NCBI RefSeq assembly: GCF_019399895.1
Contig: NC_091884.1
Location: 3,332,400-3,396,399 of the forward strand
Reading direction: 5' to 3'
Length of the DNA: 64,000 nucleotides
DNA from: Cardiocondyla obscurior
Lineage: Eukaryota; Arthropoda; Insecta; Hymenoptera; Formicidae
The translations under genes and the position numbers were made by a program. The notes beneath the pieces are model-generated. The model saw only the letters and a list, made by a program, of their open reading frames with translations. It had not been told where the DNA came from and searched no databases. Within the stretch, counting starts at the first letter, position 1, and each line of letters opens with the position of its first letter. Positions 49,494-59,192 of this stretch are shown here, in pieces.

Positions 49494-50304
49494 TGTTCGT
49501 TCGACTGCGAATTGCAGCGCGGTTAAATTATATTGTAATTCTCGCGCCTAGTATGTGCTCCAGCGTTGCGATATTTCGAGCCCAATCGTCGCGTATTTGT
49601 TGATTTTGTCGATATCCTTGGATCGCCGATGGTTCCAAGCGTTTTGTTTTCGGCAGAAGTCAGCCTAATCCAGTTCAAACCGAATTTCGCTGACTTCTCT
49701 GTGTTTTCGTCGCCAGGTTCCGACTATCCTGGGCTCAGTACCGCGAAAAGACGTTCAGTTTCGCTCGAACTCCGCACGTGTGCGTCTCGCCTTTGTATCG
49801 GCTCGCGCTCACGCGACGACTTACGTCTAGCCTCTTATAATTTTCTTTATCTCGCGCTCTTAATCGCAATTCAATAAATTCGCTTTCCGTGAATTTATTA
49901 CCTCGGCGCCAATCTATCTACACGTAATCGTTACCGCTGGAGTACAGGGATTCGCGCTCGCGGCAATTCCCGGCTCGCGCTCTCAAGATCTCCGTCGTCC
50001 GCGGCAAGATCTCCGACGGCCGGGTAGATCACTCATCTACCGTCAAGATTTCCGACGGATCAGCCGGGTCGAGAAGATTTCCGCTCGGTTACTAAGTTCT
50101 CTGACTTCAGCGGCGCGATTGTATTTTTTTTGTGTTTTTTTTGTAAATACAGTGAGTTCCTTTCTGTCGTTTAATTCTTCGGGCTCTTTTTTTCAATACC
50201 TGCGATCGACTCTCCATCTCATCCCTGCTCAATCGATCACGCGTCGAGCTCATTGCTGAGCAAATCTATCTTTAAACTAACGCGATCGCGCCAGATCGCG
50301 TACA
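49494..50304 (+). repeat. 3' LTR (811 bp)
   Basis: This is a direct copy of 43248-44055 with the same TG start and CA end. It is three bases longer because of two poly-T runs (8 and 8 instead of 6 and 7) near 50120-50145. It would supply the polyadenylation signal; AATAAA is at 49873. No strong purine tract precedes it: the preceding bases are CGCGGGCGGTA. Confidence 0.95.
49873..49878 (+). promoter_or_regulatory. AATAAA polyadenylation signal candidate in the 3' LTR
   Basis: It is at the same place in the LTR as 43627-43632. As part of the downstream LTR it is the better candidate for ending the genomic RNA. Confidence 0.5.
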
Positions 50305-50309
50305 CAGCA
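50305..50309 (+). other. Right target-site duplication CAGCA of the BEL/Pao element
   Basis: This is the second copy of the duplicated target. It directly follows the LTR end GCGTACA and continues into satellite CAAAACGTGAAAA. Confidence 0.93.
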
Positions 50310-50819
50310 CAAAACGTGAAAATTTAACTTTTACGAGAAAATAGCTAAGATAGCTTAAAAAAACAATACGGAGAACAAAAAGTTGATTGCCCGAAACGTT
50401 CGGAAGCAGCCCCGAACAGTAGCAACACAGGGCTCGCGGACTTTGTTGTCCGAACCGCTCGAAAGTAGCTACGAGCCGAAAGCAACACGAGGCTCGCGTA
50501 CTTTGCCGATCGGACCGCGCGGAAGTAACCTGAGCCGAAAGCAACACGAGGCTCGCGTACTTTGCCGATCAGACCGCGCGGAAGTAACTCCGAGCCGAAA
50601 GCAACACGAGGCTCGCGTACTTTGCCGATCGGACCGCGCGGAAGTACCTCCGAGCCGAAAGCAACACGAGGCTCGCGTACTTTGCCGATCGAACCGCGCG
50701 GAAGTAACTCCGAGCCGAAAGCAACACGAGGCTCGCGTACTTTGTCGCTAGGACCGCGCGGAAGTAACTCCGAGCCGAAAGCAACACGAGGCTCGCGTAC
50801 TTTGACGGTCGGACCGCTC
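50305..50819 (+). repeat. Satellite remnant to the right of the BEL/Pao insertion
   Basis: The sequence resumes at the exact monomer position where the left block stops (third edge segment, AACAGCACAAAAC), after one copy of the 5-bp target duplication. It completes the interrupted HOR unit (effective length about 469 bp from 42837) and starts a last unit at 50368. That unit has four GATCNN cores, one TCGCTAGG core and the start of the edge monomer. It then ends abruptly at GGACCGCTC, where R1 sequence begins. Confidence 0.95.
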
Positions 50820-50820
50820 C
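50819..50820. other. Breakpoint between satellite and truncated R1 copy A
   Basis: The satellite edge monomer stops after GGACCGCTC, and R1 sequence CATTTTGAAGG begins. The same R1 sequence is uninterrupted in copies B (55936) and C (61064). No target duplication or tail is visible. R1 lies on the - strand here, so the break removes its 3' end, which target-primed insertion cannot produce. Confidence 0.9.
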
Positions 50821-51203
50821 ATTTTGAAGGCTTGCGGGAATTTCCAAGTCACCTATCTTGGTGTCCCTATTTACCTTACTATCGTACACTGCCCGGTGCA
50901 CCCGCAGTCGCAGGTCGATGGGGAAAGCACCGGCCACGACGCAAAGCGACTCCCAGGAAGCTGTACGATAAGCTCCAGTAACACTAATAAGTGCTCGGCG
51001 TTGCACCGCCGGAGCTTTCTATCCCTCTCCGTACAGAGGTCCGCCCAACCGGCTGCTGCGTACAACACCTTTGGCAGGAACGCACCCCTGTAGATGATGG
51101 AGAGGGTCCTAAATCGGAGCCCCCAATTGGCTTTCGCGACTCTACCTAAATTTGACATAAGCGACCCGGCCGATTCGCTAATATAATCGCAATGAGCCGA
51201 CTC
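50820..51203 (-). pseudogene. R1 ORF2 copy A, broken continuation after RT
   Basis: This is the thumb/connection part of ORF2 in pieces: GRVAKANWGLRFRTLSII in the original frame (about 51158-51020), then VTGAYRTASWESLCVV in another frame (about 51006-50825). The last frame runs on into the satellite (to 50569) with a run of 20-residue repeats. That is a chance fusion across the breakpoint. The CCHC finger present in B and C is absent. Confidence 0.85.
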
Positions 51204-54071
51204 TCAATCCCTATCAAAATGAACACCAAGATACCTAACCGAATTCTTAAAATTAATTTTATTATTACCTAACCTAATAATCGGCGGCCTACTATCGAAT
51301 CGCGCGATCTTCCTCGTGGTTTTTCTTTTCCGATCCGGACGCGTTCCTCCCCGTCTACCTATCGGTGCTCTAGTTATTTCAGCCGACTTGAGGAAAACGG
51401 CCTCAGTCTTCCGTGCCGATAACTCTAATTTTGCGGATCTACACCAGGCCACAATCTCGTTCGTGACTCGCTGGCCATTTTTCTCCAATTCTACTCTAGA
51501 GTTGCCCTCGACCAGGACTAGAAGATCGTCCGCATAGGCAATAAACTGCTTCCCTATCGATGACTCTAACAATCTTAAAAGATTATCAAACATGAGGTTC
51601 CAGCAGGTCGGACCAAGAACAGATCCCTGCGGGCAGCCTCTAGTGGGTCGCTTAGACACCTCAAAATTCCTACCCGCGATAGTCACTCTTCTGTCACTGA
51701 AGTAACTTTTCAGCACCCCAAAGACATTTCGAGGACAGTTCCTATTTCTTAAACTATCTAATACAAGGGGCCACCAGACATTATCAAAGGCTCCCGAAAT
51801 ATCGAAGAGCAGCGCGACGGCGTACCTCCTCTCAGAGGCAGCGACCATTCGACGCAGCTCCACGACAGCGCCCTCCGCCGACCGCCCAGGCGTAAACCCA
51901 AACTGCCGGTCAGAGACCCCATCCGGGGCCAATGACGTGTCCATGAGGCGCAATTTAAGAAGTTTCTCGAAAAGTTTACCTATAACGGAGAGGAGACAAA
52001 TCGGTCTATAAGACTTCGGATCCTTTTCATCCTTCCCGCCATCTTTCAGAAGTACTCTTAACAAGCCCCTCTTCCAGACCGCAGGGAAGACGCCCCACTG
52101 AAGGCATCCGTTCATTAATCTAACTATCTGACCGGGAATAATCTTATAGGCTTCTTTAAGCACTCTAACCTCCACCAGGTCCGGTCCTGGGGCCTTATTA
52201 TTTTTGAAAGTCCTAATCGTCGAGGCCACCTCCATCGCAGTAAACGAAGAGGCATCAGCCGAATCCGGTGCCTGAACTGCACGTTCGCGAATCTCACGCT
52301 GCATCGGCGTGTCATCTATAACCCGGTCGTCCGGAATGTGGACATCTAAAAGACATCCGGCTGTCTCCTCCAAAGTCATGGTGGAGCATTCGCCTTGTCT
52401 AAGTGAACTAATTACATCGTCCGTCCTACACTTATCGGCCTGATGCCGGTAAACAAAACCCCAAGGTTCTCTGTTTCCGGTTTTCGTGACAAATTTACGC
52501 CAACTTGAAAGTTTAGCTTCCCTAACTTCTCTAGAATACTTCCGCAAAGAAGAGCGGTATTTTTCCTTTTTGGCGCAACGTAACAAAACATCGCTTTCAT
52601 TTTGAAAGTCACGACGAAGCCGATACACTGACTTTTTGATGATTGTCAACCTTTTTGTCCACCACGGGTTGGACTTCTTATGTACACGTCTACGTGGCAT
52701 TGCCGCTGTGCAGGCCTCCAAAAGGACGCCCTCAAGCGTTTCTGCCATCGTTTCCACATCTTCCGCCGACACCAGCTCAAGGACCCCGAGTTTCGACCTA
52801 GAAAGGTCTGTCAGGCTCCCGGCGAATCGCTCCCAGTCAGCCCGACGTACATCGAACCGAGAGTTCGCGACACACCGATCCCCGCCCGACTTTTTCGGCA
52901 TCCCCAAACCGATGTCTACGGCATTGTGATCACTAGTCGTCCAACCGCATCTAACTTTCCATTCCCTGATGAATCGGGACATGGATGGCGAAGCCAGAGT
53001 CACGTCGATGTATGACGAACCCCTTGGCGTCCAATAAGTGGGCGGCTGTCCAACGCGATTCACAACATTTAAGCCAAACGCCCTGATAAGGTCCTCAAAT
53101 CTGGCACCTCTTTCATCTGTCTGCTGGGGACCCCAGAGCGATGAGCGGGCATTGGCATCTACCGCAACTAAAACCCTCTCCCCCCTCAGAGAATGAAACA
53201 CCATCTCGAGGTGTCTGAGGTGCTTCTCAATCTCGTCACGGTACTGAAAATAGCACGACACGACGTAGAACGAAAAGCTGGGGGTCCGCAGCTCTGCGCA
53301 AACACAATGAGAAGTGCTAAGCTGCGAAACAAAGAGAAAATCAAAATTGGGATTGCAGACTGCTACTGCCGCCCACGGGCGATGTGTTCGTACAGCAGCG
53401 ACTTTCATCCCAGAACCTAATCCATAGAAGGTGTGACCCTTGCCCTGCTTCCTGACGTATGGTTCCTGCAATAACAGGACGTCAAGTCGCTTTTCGGCAA
53501 CGAGCTGACGCACCTCACCCGTCACTACAGTTGAACGACGCATGTTCAACTGTAGCACCCTAACTCCCGTGGAAAAAGAAATTGCAGAGGACGCAGGAGC
53601 ACTATCGTTCCCACTCAAGTCCCAATTTTGAAGAATTGAGGTATCTGAAGTCCGACCTTTCCCTAAATCTACGTGGGGCCCTACCTGCTTTGCTATGACG
53701 CTCGCGAGGCTCGCGGAATCTGCTATCTGACTGTCCACCCGATTGAAGATTACCGGTGAAGACTTCCTACCTACGTAATGACTAACCTGTGTCATTGACC
53801 TACCTAAAATATTAACCCTATCACATCTGGTGAGAGTCACCCTGACGGTACGAAGACCGATACCCGAGATTAAATTCTTCGCGGAAGCAGTCCCCGAAGT
53901 CCTCGCACCCGCGGTGCATGTGAGGCGGGGGTGGTGGGCGTCGCTGGATGACGACCCGGGGGGGGCCGACCCACCAACCAACGATGACGGCGCAACGAAG
54001 GGACCCCCCCCGTGCCGGTGCGCAGCCATCCGAGAGCTGCGCAGATTATATCTGCTGGTTGTGCCGTCCAT
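51204..54071 (-). pseudogene. R1 ORF2, copy A: endonuclease-reverse transcriptase, frameshifted and 3'-truncated
   Basis: The frame runs from ATG 54071 (MDGTTSRYNLRSS) for 955 codons. Residues 1-170 are a low-complexity, Ser/Gly/Arg-rich extension. The APE-type endonuclease follows (LLLQEPY, VDANARSSLWG, SSYIDVT, TTSDHNAVD). RT motifs are NNKAPGPD, YRPICLLSVIGKLFE, FGFTPGRSAEG, LLFDISGAFDNVWW, GCPQGSVLGPTCWN and AYADDLL. A one-base loss near 51210 ends the frame after HFDR. A two-base loss near 51196 restores it (MSNLGRVAKANWG), and a further net one-base loss near 51016 breaks it again before the satellite junction at 50820. Of the three copies, this is the only one unbroken from start codon through RT. 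It is inactive as it stands because its 3' end is lost. Confidence 0.93.
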
Positions 54072-54932
54072 AATAGTTGGTGGGGATATTCCCCGAGAAA
54101 ACCTGAAAAGTAAAAGAAAAGATTAAAAGCTCCCAGTTCCGTCACCTCACATTGTGAAGCGCCGGGCCCGGGAAGCTCGTGCAGCAGCCCCTGTCCCTCA
54201 GCCTTCCGCAAACGAAAGGAGGAGAGATCGAAAGAGAGATGGGCCGCCCAGAAGAAAGTGGATAAAAGGGGAAAAAGAGAAGTGCAGCCCAGAAGGCACA
54301 GAAAGCGCGCAGAGGCCCCGCAAGCGAGGCATTCCACACACAATCCGCGCCAACCAAGCAACACTAGGATAGGATATTGGATAGGGAAGAAAGTTCGCCA
54401 TAGCCCGTTTTGCCGCAAAAGCGTTGCCCGGGAGTGCCACGAGGAGGCAGAGCTATGACTTGAACGTGAGAGGCTATATAATCGCATCACGTCCCGACCA
54501 CTAACGCAAAGACCCACTATCAACCCACTGCATCACTCGCGTTTGCACAACGCACCTGTTCCCAAGTGCTAGGAATTGCAGATTCCAGACGACGGTGGCC
54601 CAGCCCGACGCCTAGACTTCGTAAAGCTAGGACGCCGACGCAGCTTCTTCACAAGGGGAATTCCTCGAACAGCCAGAGACACATGCCTGCCTCATTCCTT
54701 TTTGGCTGCCCTCGGCCTGCTTGTGGTATAAACGCTGTCGAGTTTCCCCGAAGGACTCGAGCATCTACAAACGCTGGCTCAGGATAAATCGAGAGACCTG
54801 TTACTCTCAGTCTATCCCTGCCAAAGCTGGGTCGTCGGTTTAATGTGCGGGCACCGGGATAGTCCCGGCACTAACGCGAGATCAAACCAGAGGGCGTCCA
54901 GTGACGTCCTAGAAGAGATAGCGGTCCCTCCC
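54072..54932 (-). other. R1 copy A 5' leader (861 bp)
   Basis: The interval lies between the R1 target sequence and ORF2. It appears identical to 59193-60053 in copy B. It has no frame resembling an R1 ORF1: no CCHC knuckles and no Gag-like region. A frame of 217 codons (54523-53870) is rich in Leu, Phe and Trp, overlaps ORF2, and looks fortuitous. A tight hairpin lies at 54854-54868. Confidence 0.75.
54854..54868 (-). other. Short GC hairpin near the R1 5' end (copy A)
   Basis: CCGGGA-TAG-TCCCGG on the + strand: a perfect six-base stem with a three-base loop, 65-79 bases inside the element. The identical hairpin in copy B is at 59975-59989. It could be part of a 5' RNA fold. Confidence 0.5.
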
Positions 54933-54946
54933 AGTAGATAGGGACA
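54933..54946 (-). other. 14-bp R1 target sequence between copies A and B
   Basis: On the - strand it reads TGTCCCTATCTACT, the 28S rDNA sequence at the known R1 insertion site and the usual R1 target duplication. It sits exactly between the 3' end of copy B (CACATTAAA) and the 5' end of copy A (GGGAGGG). No other 28S sequence is present at this junction. Confidence 0.9.
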
Positions 54947-55507
54947 TTTAATGTGAGAGGCGCCATCCGAAGACGGCGTCTCGTGCGACCTCGCCACTAG
55001 GGCATACGCAACTTCACATCCACCATCTATCGAAACCGGCCCCGAGCCGGGCGATGGAAAAATCCAGCAGCGTCCGTGGGCTATCACGGAAATGAACAGT
55101 TTGGTCACAACTTGTGCAGCTTGCCACAATCGGCACCCTATTCCCACCCACTCACGCAGTGAAAACACCGCGCTTACTGCACCAAATCGTGTCCACGGGG
55201 AACCACGGGGAGGCCTGTCCATCAGCACCAAGCCTGGTACTCGCTCTGACCCTGTTTGGGATAAAGGAAAGGTAAAGGTTAGGAAATGGCCAAGAGACCA
55301 TTGGTTATAGGTTATAGGTTAAAACCCTACCTAATATCCCTCTAATGAAACGGCCAGCCCAGCTGACTCGTTCAACCTTTTATCCTGAGACCACCGGGAG
55401 ACGGCAGTATCCCACGATGGTTGTGAGGCTGTCATCTCCATGCCAAAAGACTCCGACAATCCTCCAGTTGGTGGCTCTTTTGAAGCTAACCTAACATATT
55501 TAGAAAA
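54947..55507 (-). other. R1 copy B 3' UTR
   Basis: This is 561 bp after the ORF2 stop, with no coding potential. Features seen: a GGTTATA repeat (three times, about 55302-55321), and near the terminus a stem-loop at 54957-54982. It ends with CACATTAAA directly at the target sequence, with no poly(A). Confidence 0.8.
54957..54982 (-). other. Stem-loop at the R1 3' terminus (copy B)
   Basis: On the + strand GAGGCGCC - ATCCGAAGAC - GGCGTCTC, an eight-base stem with one G:T-type mismatch and a ten-base loop, ten bases from the element end. R1/R2 reverse transcriptases recognise structured 3' UTRs, so this is a candidate recognition element. Copy C lacks it. Confidence 0.55.
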
Positions 55508-58500
55508 TTATTTCTCAAAGCTTTTCAGCCAGAGAGTTTCCCTACAAAAACCGGCAAAAACAGAAAAAGCCTCCTGAGACAATGCGAAGTATGCAGCTGC
55601 CTCTGGCCATTTCCACTTATCCACCGGAACAACGTCACGCAAAGGAACTCGTTGCGCATCAAAGAGGGAACAGTAAAGCAGAAAGTGCTCCACCGAATCC
55701 ACCCCTTTACCACACACACACATCTCGGTTTCGGCAAGATTCAGAGAAGCGAGACGTTCTCCGAAGTTGCCATGCCCAGTGAGAACTTGAGTGCTCCAGT
55801 GGTCGATGTTTAACCATTTGGCTTGCATTCTCTCCCGAACATTCTTAAAGAAGGCATTGGTATTGCGACCTTTACCAGAAGAAGACCATCTGGTCTGCCA
55901 CATATTTAATGCCTCTGCCTCTATTTCTCTGTCCGCATTTTGAAGGCTTGCGGGAATTTCCAAGTCACCTATCTTGGTGTCCCTATTTACCTTACTATCG
56001 TACACTGCCCGGTGCACCCGCAGTCGCAGGTCGATGGGGAAAGCACCGGCCACGACGCAAAGCGACTCCCAGGAAGCTGTACGATAAGCTCCAGTAACAC
56101 TAATAAGTGCTCGGCGTTGCACCGCCCGGAGCTTTCTAATATCCCTCTCCGTACAGAGGTCCGCCCAACCGGCTGCTGCGTACAACACCTTTGGCAGGAA
56201 CGCACCCCTGTAGATGATGGAGAGGGTCCTAAATCGGAGCCCCCAATTGGCTTTCGCGACTCTACCTAAATTTGACATAAGCGACCCGGCCGATTCGCTA
56301 ATATAATCGCAATGAGAGCCGACTCTCAATCCCCTATCAAAATGAACACCAAGATACCTAACCGAATTCTTAAAATTAATTTTATTATTACCTAACCTAA
56401 TAATCGGCGGCCTACTATCGAATCGCGCGATCTTCCTCGTGGTTTTTCTTTTCCGATCCGGACGCGTTCCTCCCCGTCTACCTATCGGTGCTCTAGTTAT
56501 TTCAGCCGACTTGAGGAAAACGGCCTCAGTCTTCCGTGCCGATAACTCTAATTTTGCGGATCTACACCAGGCCACAATCTCGTTCGTGACTCGCTGGCCA
56601 TTTTTCTCCAATTCTACTCTAGAGTTGCCCTCGACCAGGACTAGAAGATCGTCCGCATAGGCAATAAACTGCTTCCCTATCGATGACTCTAACAATCTTA
56701 AAAGATTATCAAACATGAGGTTCCAGCAGGTCGGACCAAGAACAGATCCCTGCGGGCAGCCTCTAGTGGGTCGCTTAGACACCTCAAAATTCCTACCCGC
56801 GATAGTCACTCTTCTGTCACTGAAGTAACTTTTCAGCACCCCAAAGACATTTCGAGGACAGTTCCTATTTCTTAAACTATCTAATACAAGGGGCCACCAG
56901 ACATTATCAAAGGCTCCCGAAATATCGAAGAGCAGCGCGACGGCGTACCTCCTCTCAGAGGCAGCGACCATTCGACGCAGCTCCACGACAGCGCCCTCCG
57001 CCGACCGCCCAGGCGTAAACCCAAACTGCCGGTCAGAGACCCCATCCGGGGCCAATGACGTGTCCATGAGGCGCAATTTAAGAAGTTTCTCGAAAAGTTT
57101 ACCTATAACGGAGAGGAGACAAATCGGTCTATAAGACTTCGGATCCTTTTCATCCTTCCCGCCATCTTTCAGAAGTACTCTTAACAAGCCCCTCTTCCAG
57201 ACCGCAGGGAAGACGCCCCACTGAAGGCATCCGTTCATTAATCTAACTATCTGACCGGGAATAATCTTATAGGCTTCTTTAAGCACTCTAACCTCCACCA
57301 GGTCCGGTCCTGGGGCCTTATTATTTTTGAAAGTCCTAATCGTCGAGGCCACCTCCATCGCAGTAAACGAAGAGGCATCAGCCGAATCCGGTGCCTGAAC
57401 TGCACGTTCGCGAATCTCACGCTGCATCGGCGTGTCATCTATAACCCGGTCGTCCGGAATGTGGACATCTAAAAGACATCCGGCTGTCTCCTCCAAAGTC
57501 ATGGTGGAGCATTCGCCTTGTCTAAGTGAACTAATTACATCGTCCGTCCTACACTTATCGGCCTGATGCCGGTAAACAAAACCCCAAGGTTCTCTGTTTC
57601 CGGTTTTCGTGACAAATTTACGCCAACTTGAAAGTTTAGCTTCCCTAACTTCTCTAGAATACTTCCGCAAAGAAGAGCGGTATTTTTCCTTTTTGGCGCA
57701 ACGTAACAAAACATCGCTTTCATTTTGAAAGTCACGACGAAGCCGATACACTGACTTTTTGATGATTGTCAACCTTTTTGTCCACCACGGGTTGGACTTC
57801 TTATGTACACGTCTACGTGGCATTGCCGCTGTGCAGGCCTCCAAAAGGACGCCCTCAAGCGTTTCTGCCATCGTTTCCACATCTTCCGCCGACACCAGCT
57901 CAAGGACCCCGAGTTTCGACCTAGAAAGGTCTGTCAGGCTCCCGGCGAATCGCTCCCAGTCAGCCCGACGTACATCGAACCGAGAGTTCGCGACACACCG
58001 ATCCCCGCCCGACTTTTTCGGCATCCCCAAACCGATGTCTACGGCATTGTGATCACTAGTCGTCCAACCGCATCTAACTTTCCATTCCCTGATGAATCGG
58101 GACATGGATGGCGAAGCCAGAGTCACGTCGATGTATGACGAACCCCTTGGCGTCCAATAAGTGGGCGGCTGTCCAACGCGATTCACAACATTTAAGCCAA
58201 ACGCCCTGATAAGGTCCTCAAATCTGGCACCTCTTTCATCTGTCTGCTGGGGACCCCAGAGCGATGAGCGGGCATTGGCATCTACCGCAACTAAAACCCT
58301 CTCCCCCCTCAGAGAATGAAACACCATCTCGAGGTGTCTGAGGTGCTTCTCAATCTCGTCACGGTACTGAAAATAGCACGACACGACGTAGAACGAAAAG
58401 CTGGGGGTCCGCAGCTCTGCGCAAACACAATGAGAAGTGCTAAGCTGCGAAACAAAGAGAAAATCAAAATTGGGATTGCAGACTGCTACTGCCGCCCACG

Positions 58501-58681
58501 GGCGATGTGTTCGTACAGCAGCGACTTTCATCCCAGAACCTAATCCATAGAAGGTGTGACCCTTGCCCTGCTTCCTGACGTATGGTTCCTGCAATAACAG
58601 GACGTCAAGTCGCTTTTCGGCAACGAGCTGACGCACCTCACCCGTCACTACAGTTGAACGACGCATGTTCAACTGTAGCAC
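55508..58681 (-). pseudogene. R1 ORF2, copy B: endonuclease, reverse transcriptase and CCHC finger
   Basis: This is an uninterrupted frame of 1057 codons, starting at an internal ATG in the endonuclease after a frameshift. Approximate residues: APE endonuclease 1-215 (QEPY 31-34, DANARSSLW 134-142, YIDV 183-186, SDHN 209-212); RT 455-790 (NKAPGPD 454-460, LLFDISGAFD 583-592, GCPQGSVLGP 641-650, YADD 675-678, YLGVHFDR 776-783); C-terminal finger CVCGKGVDSVEHFLLYC, CX1CX8HX4C, about 988-1004. All catalytic residues are present. The protein nicks 28S DNA and reverse-transcribes its own RNA there. The N-terminal part lies in another frame upstream (58690-59192) because two single C bases are missing near 58681 and 58690 relative to A and C. 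Confidence 0.94.
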
Positions 58682-58689
58682 CTAACTCC

Positions 58690-59192
58690 GTGGAAAAAGA
58701 AATTGCAGAGGACGCAGGAGCACTATCGTTCCCACTCAAGTCCCAATTTTGAAGAATTGAGGTATCTGAAGTCCGACCTTTCCCTAAATCTACGTGGGGC
58801 CCTACCTGCTTTGCTATGACGCTCGCGAGGCTCGCGGAATCTGCTATCTGACTGTCCACCCGATTGAAGATTACCGGTGAAGACTTCCTACCTACGTAAT
58901 GACTAACCTGTGTCATTGACCTACCTAAAATATTAACCCTATCACATCTGGTGAGAGTCACCCTGACGGTACGAAGACCGATACCCGAGATTAAATTCTT
59001 CGCGGAAGCAGTCCCCGAAGTCCTCGCACCCGCGGTGCATGTGAGGCGGGGGTGGTGGGCGTCGCTGGATGACGACCCGGGGGGGGCCGACCCACCAACC
59101 AACGATGACGGCGCAACGAAGGGACCCCCCCCGTGCCGGTGCGCAGCCATCCGAGAGCTGCGCAGATTATATCTGCTGGTTGTGCCGTCCAT
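58690..59192 (-). pseudogene. R1 ORF2 copy B, N-terminal extension separated by frameshift
   Basis: It starts MDGTTSRYNLRSSRM at ATG 59192, like copy A, and stays in frame to about SAISFST, where the two missing bases shift it. The unshifted frame runs to 58638 with unrelated residues. It is a low-complexity basic N-terminus followed by a region with NLISGIGLRTVRVTLTRCD. I recognise no domain and no CCHC motif. Its place directly before the endonuclease in copies A and C shows that it belongs to ORF2. Confidence 0.85.

Larger units (their letters stand above)
43248..50304 (+). mobile_element. BEL/Pao-type LTR retrotransposon, nearly complete
   Basis: The element is 7057 bp with direct TG...CA long terminal repeats, a tRNA-type primer-binding site just inside the left repeat, and gag-protease-RT-RNase H-integrase in that order, which is the BEL/Pao arrangement. 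It is flanked by the 5-bp duplication CAGCA and sits in the third segment of a satellite edge block. The two LTRs differ by five substitutions and two poly-T length changes, so the insertion is young relative to the satellite. No envelope-like frame is present. A frame change between RNase H and integrase suggests the copy may be defective. Related elements are classed as Belpaoviridae. Confidence 0.95.
50820..54932 (-). mobile_element. R1-clade non-LTR retrotransposon, copy A (3'-truncated)
   Basis: The 5' end is intact at 54932, beginning GGGAGGGACC on the - strand directly after the 14-bp R1 target sequence. The body matches copy B with offsets of 5116-5123 bp. About 990 bp at the 3' end (C-terminal CCHC region and 3' UTR) are missing, and satellite is joined instead. 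It has the same 861-bp 5' leader and same ORF2 as copy B, with small deletions near 51016-51030, 51196 and 51210. Confidence 0.95.

Noticed and set aside
50569..51006. Fusion protein of R1 ORF2 and satellite repeats
   Set aside because: The frame crosses a rearrangement breakpoint by chance; it is out of frame with the upstream ORF2 and has no promoter of its own.
51316..53420. Repeated + strand frames opposite R1 ORF2 (also 56439-58543 and 61559-63663)
   Set aside because: They are antisense shadows of ORF2, repeated only because the element is repeated.
53870..54523. 217-codon - strand frame in the R1 leader (and 58991-59644) as ORF1
   Set aside because: It is rich in Leu, Phe, Trp and Cys without CCHC spacing, overlaps ORF2 in another frame, and does not resemble R1 Gag.
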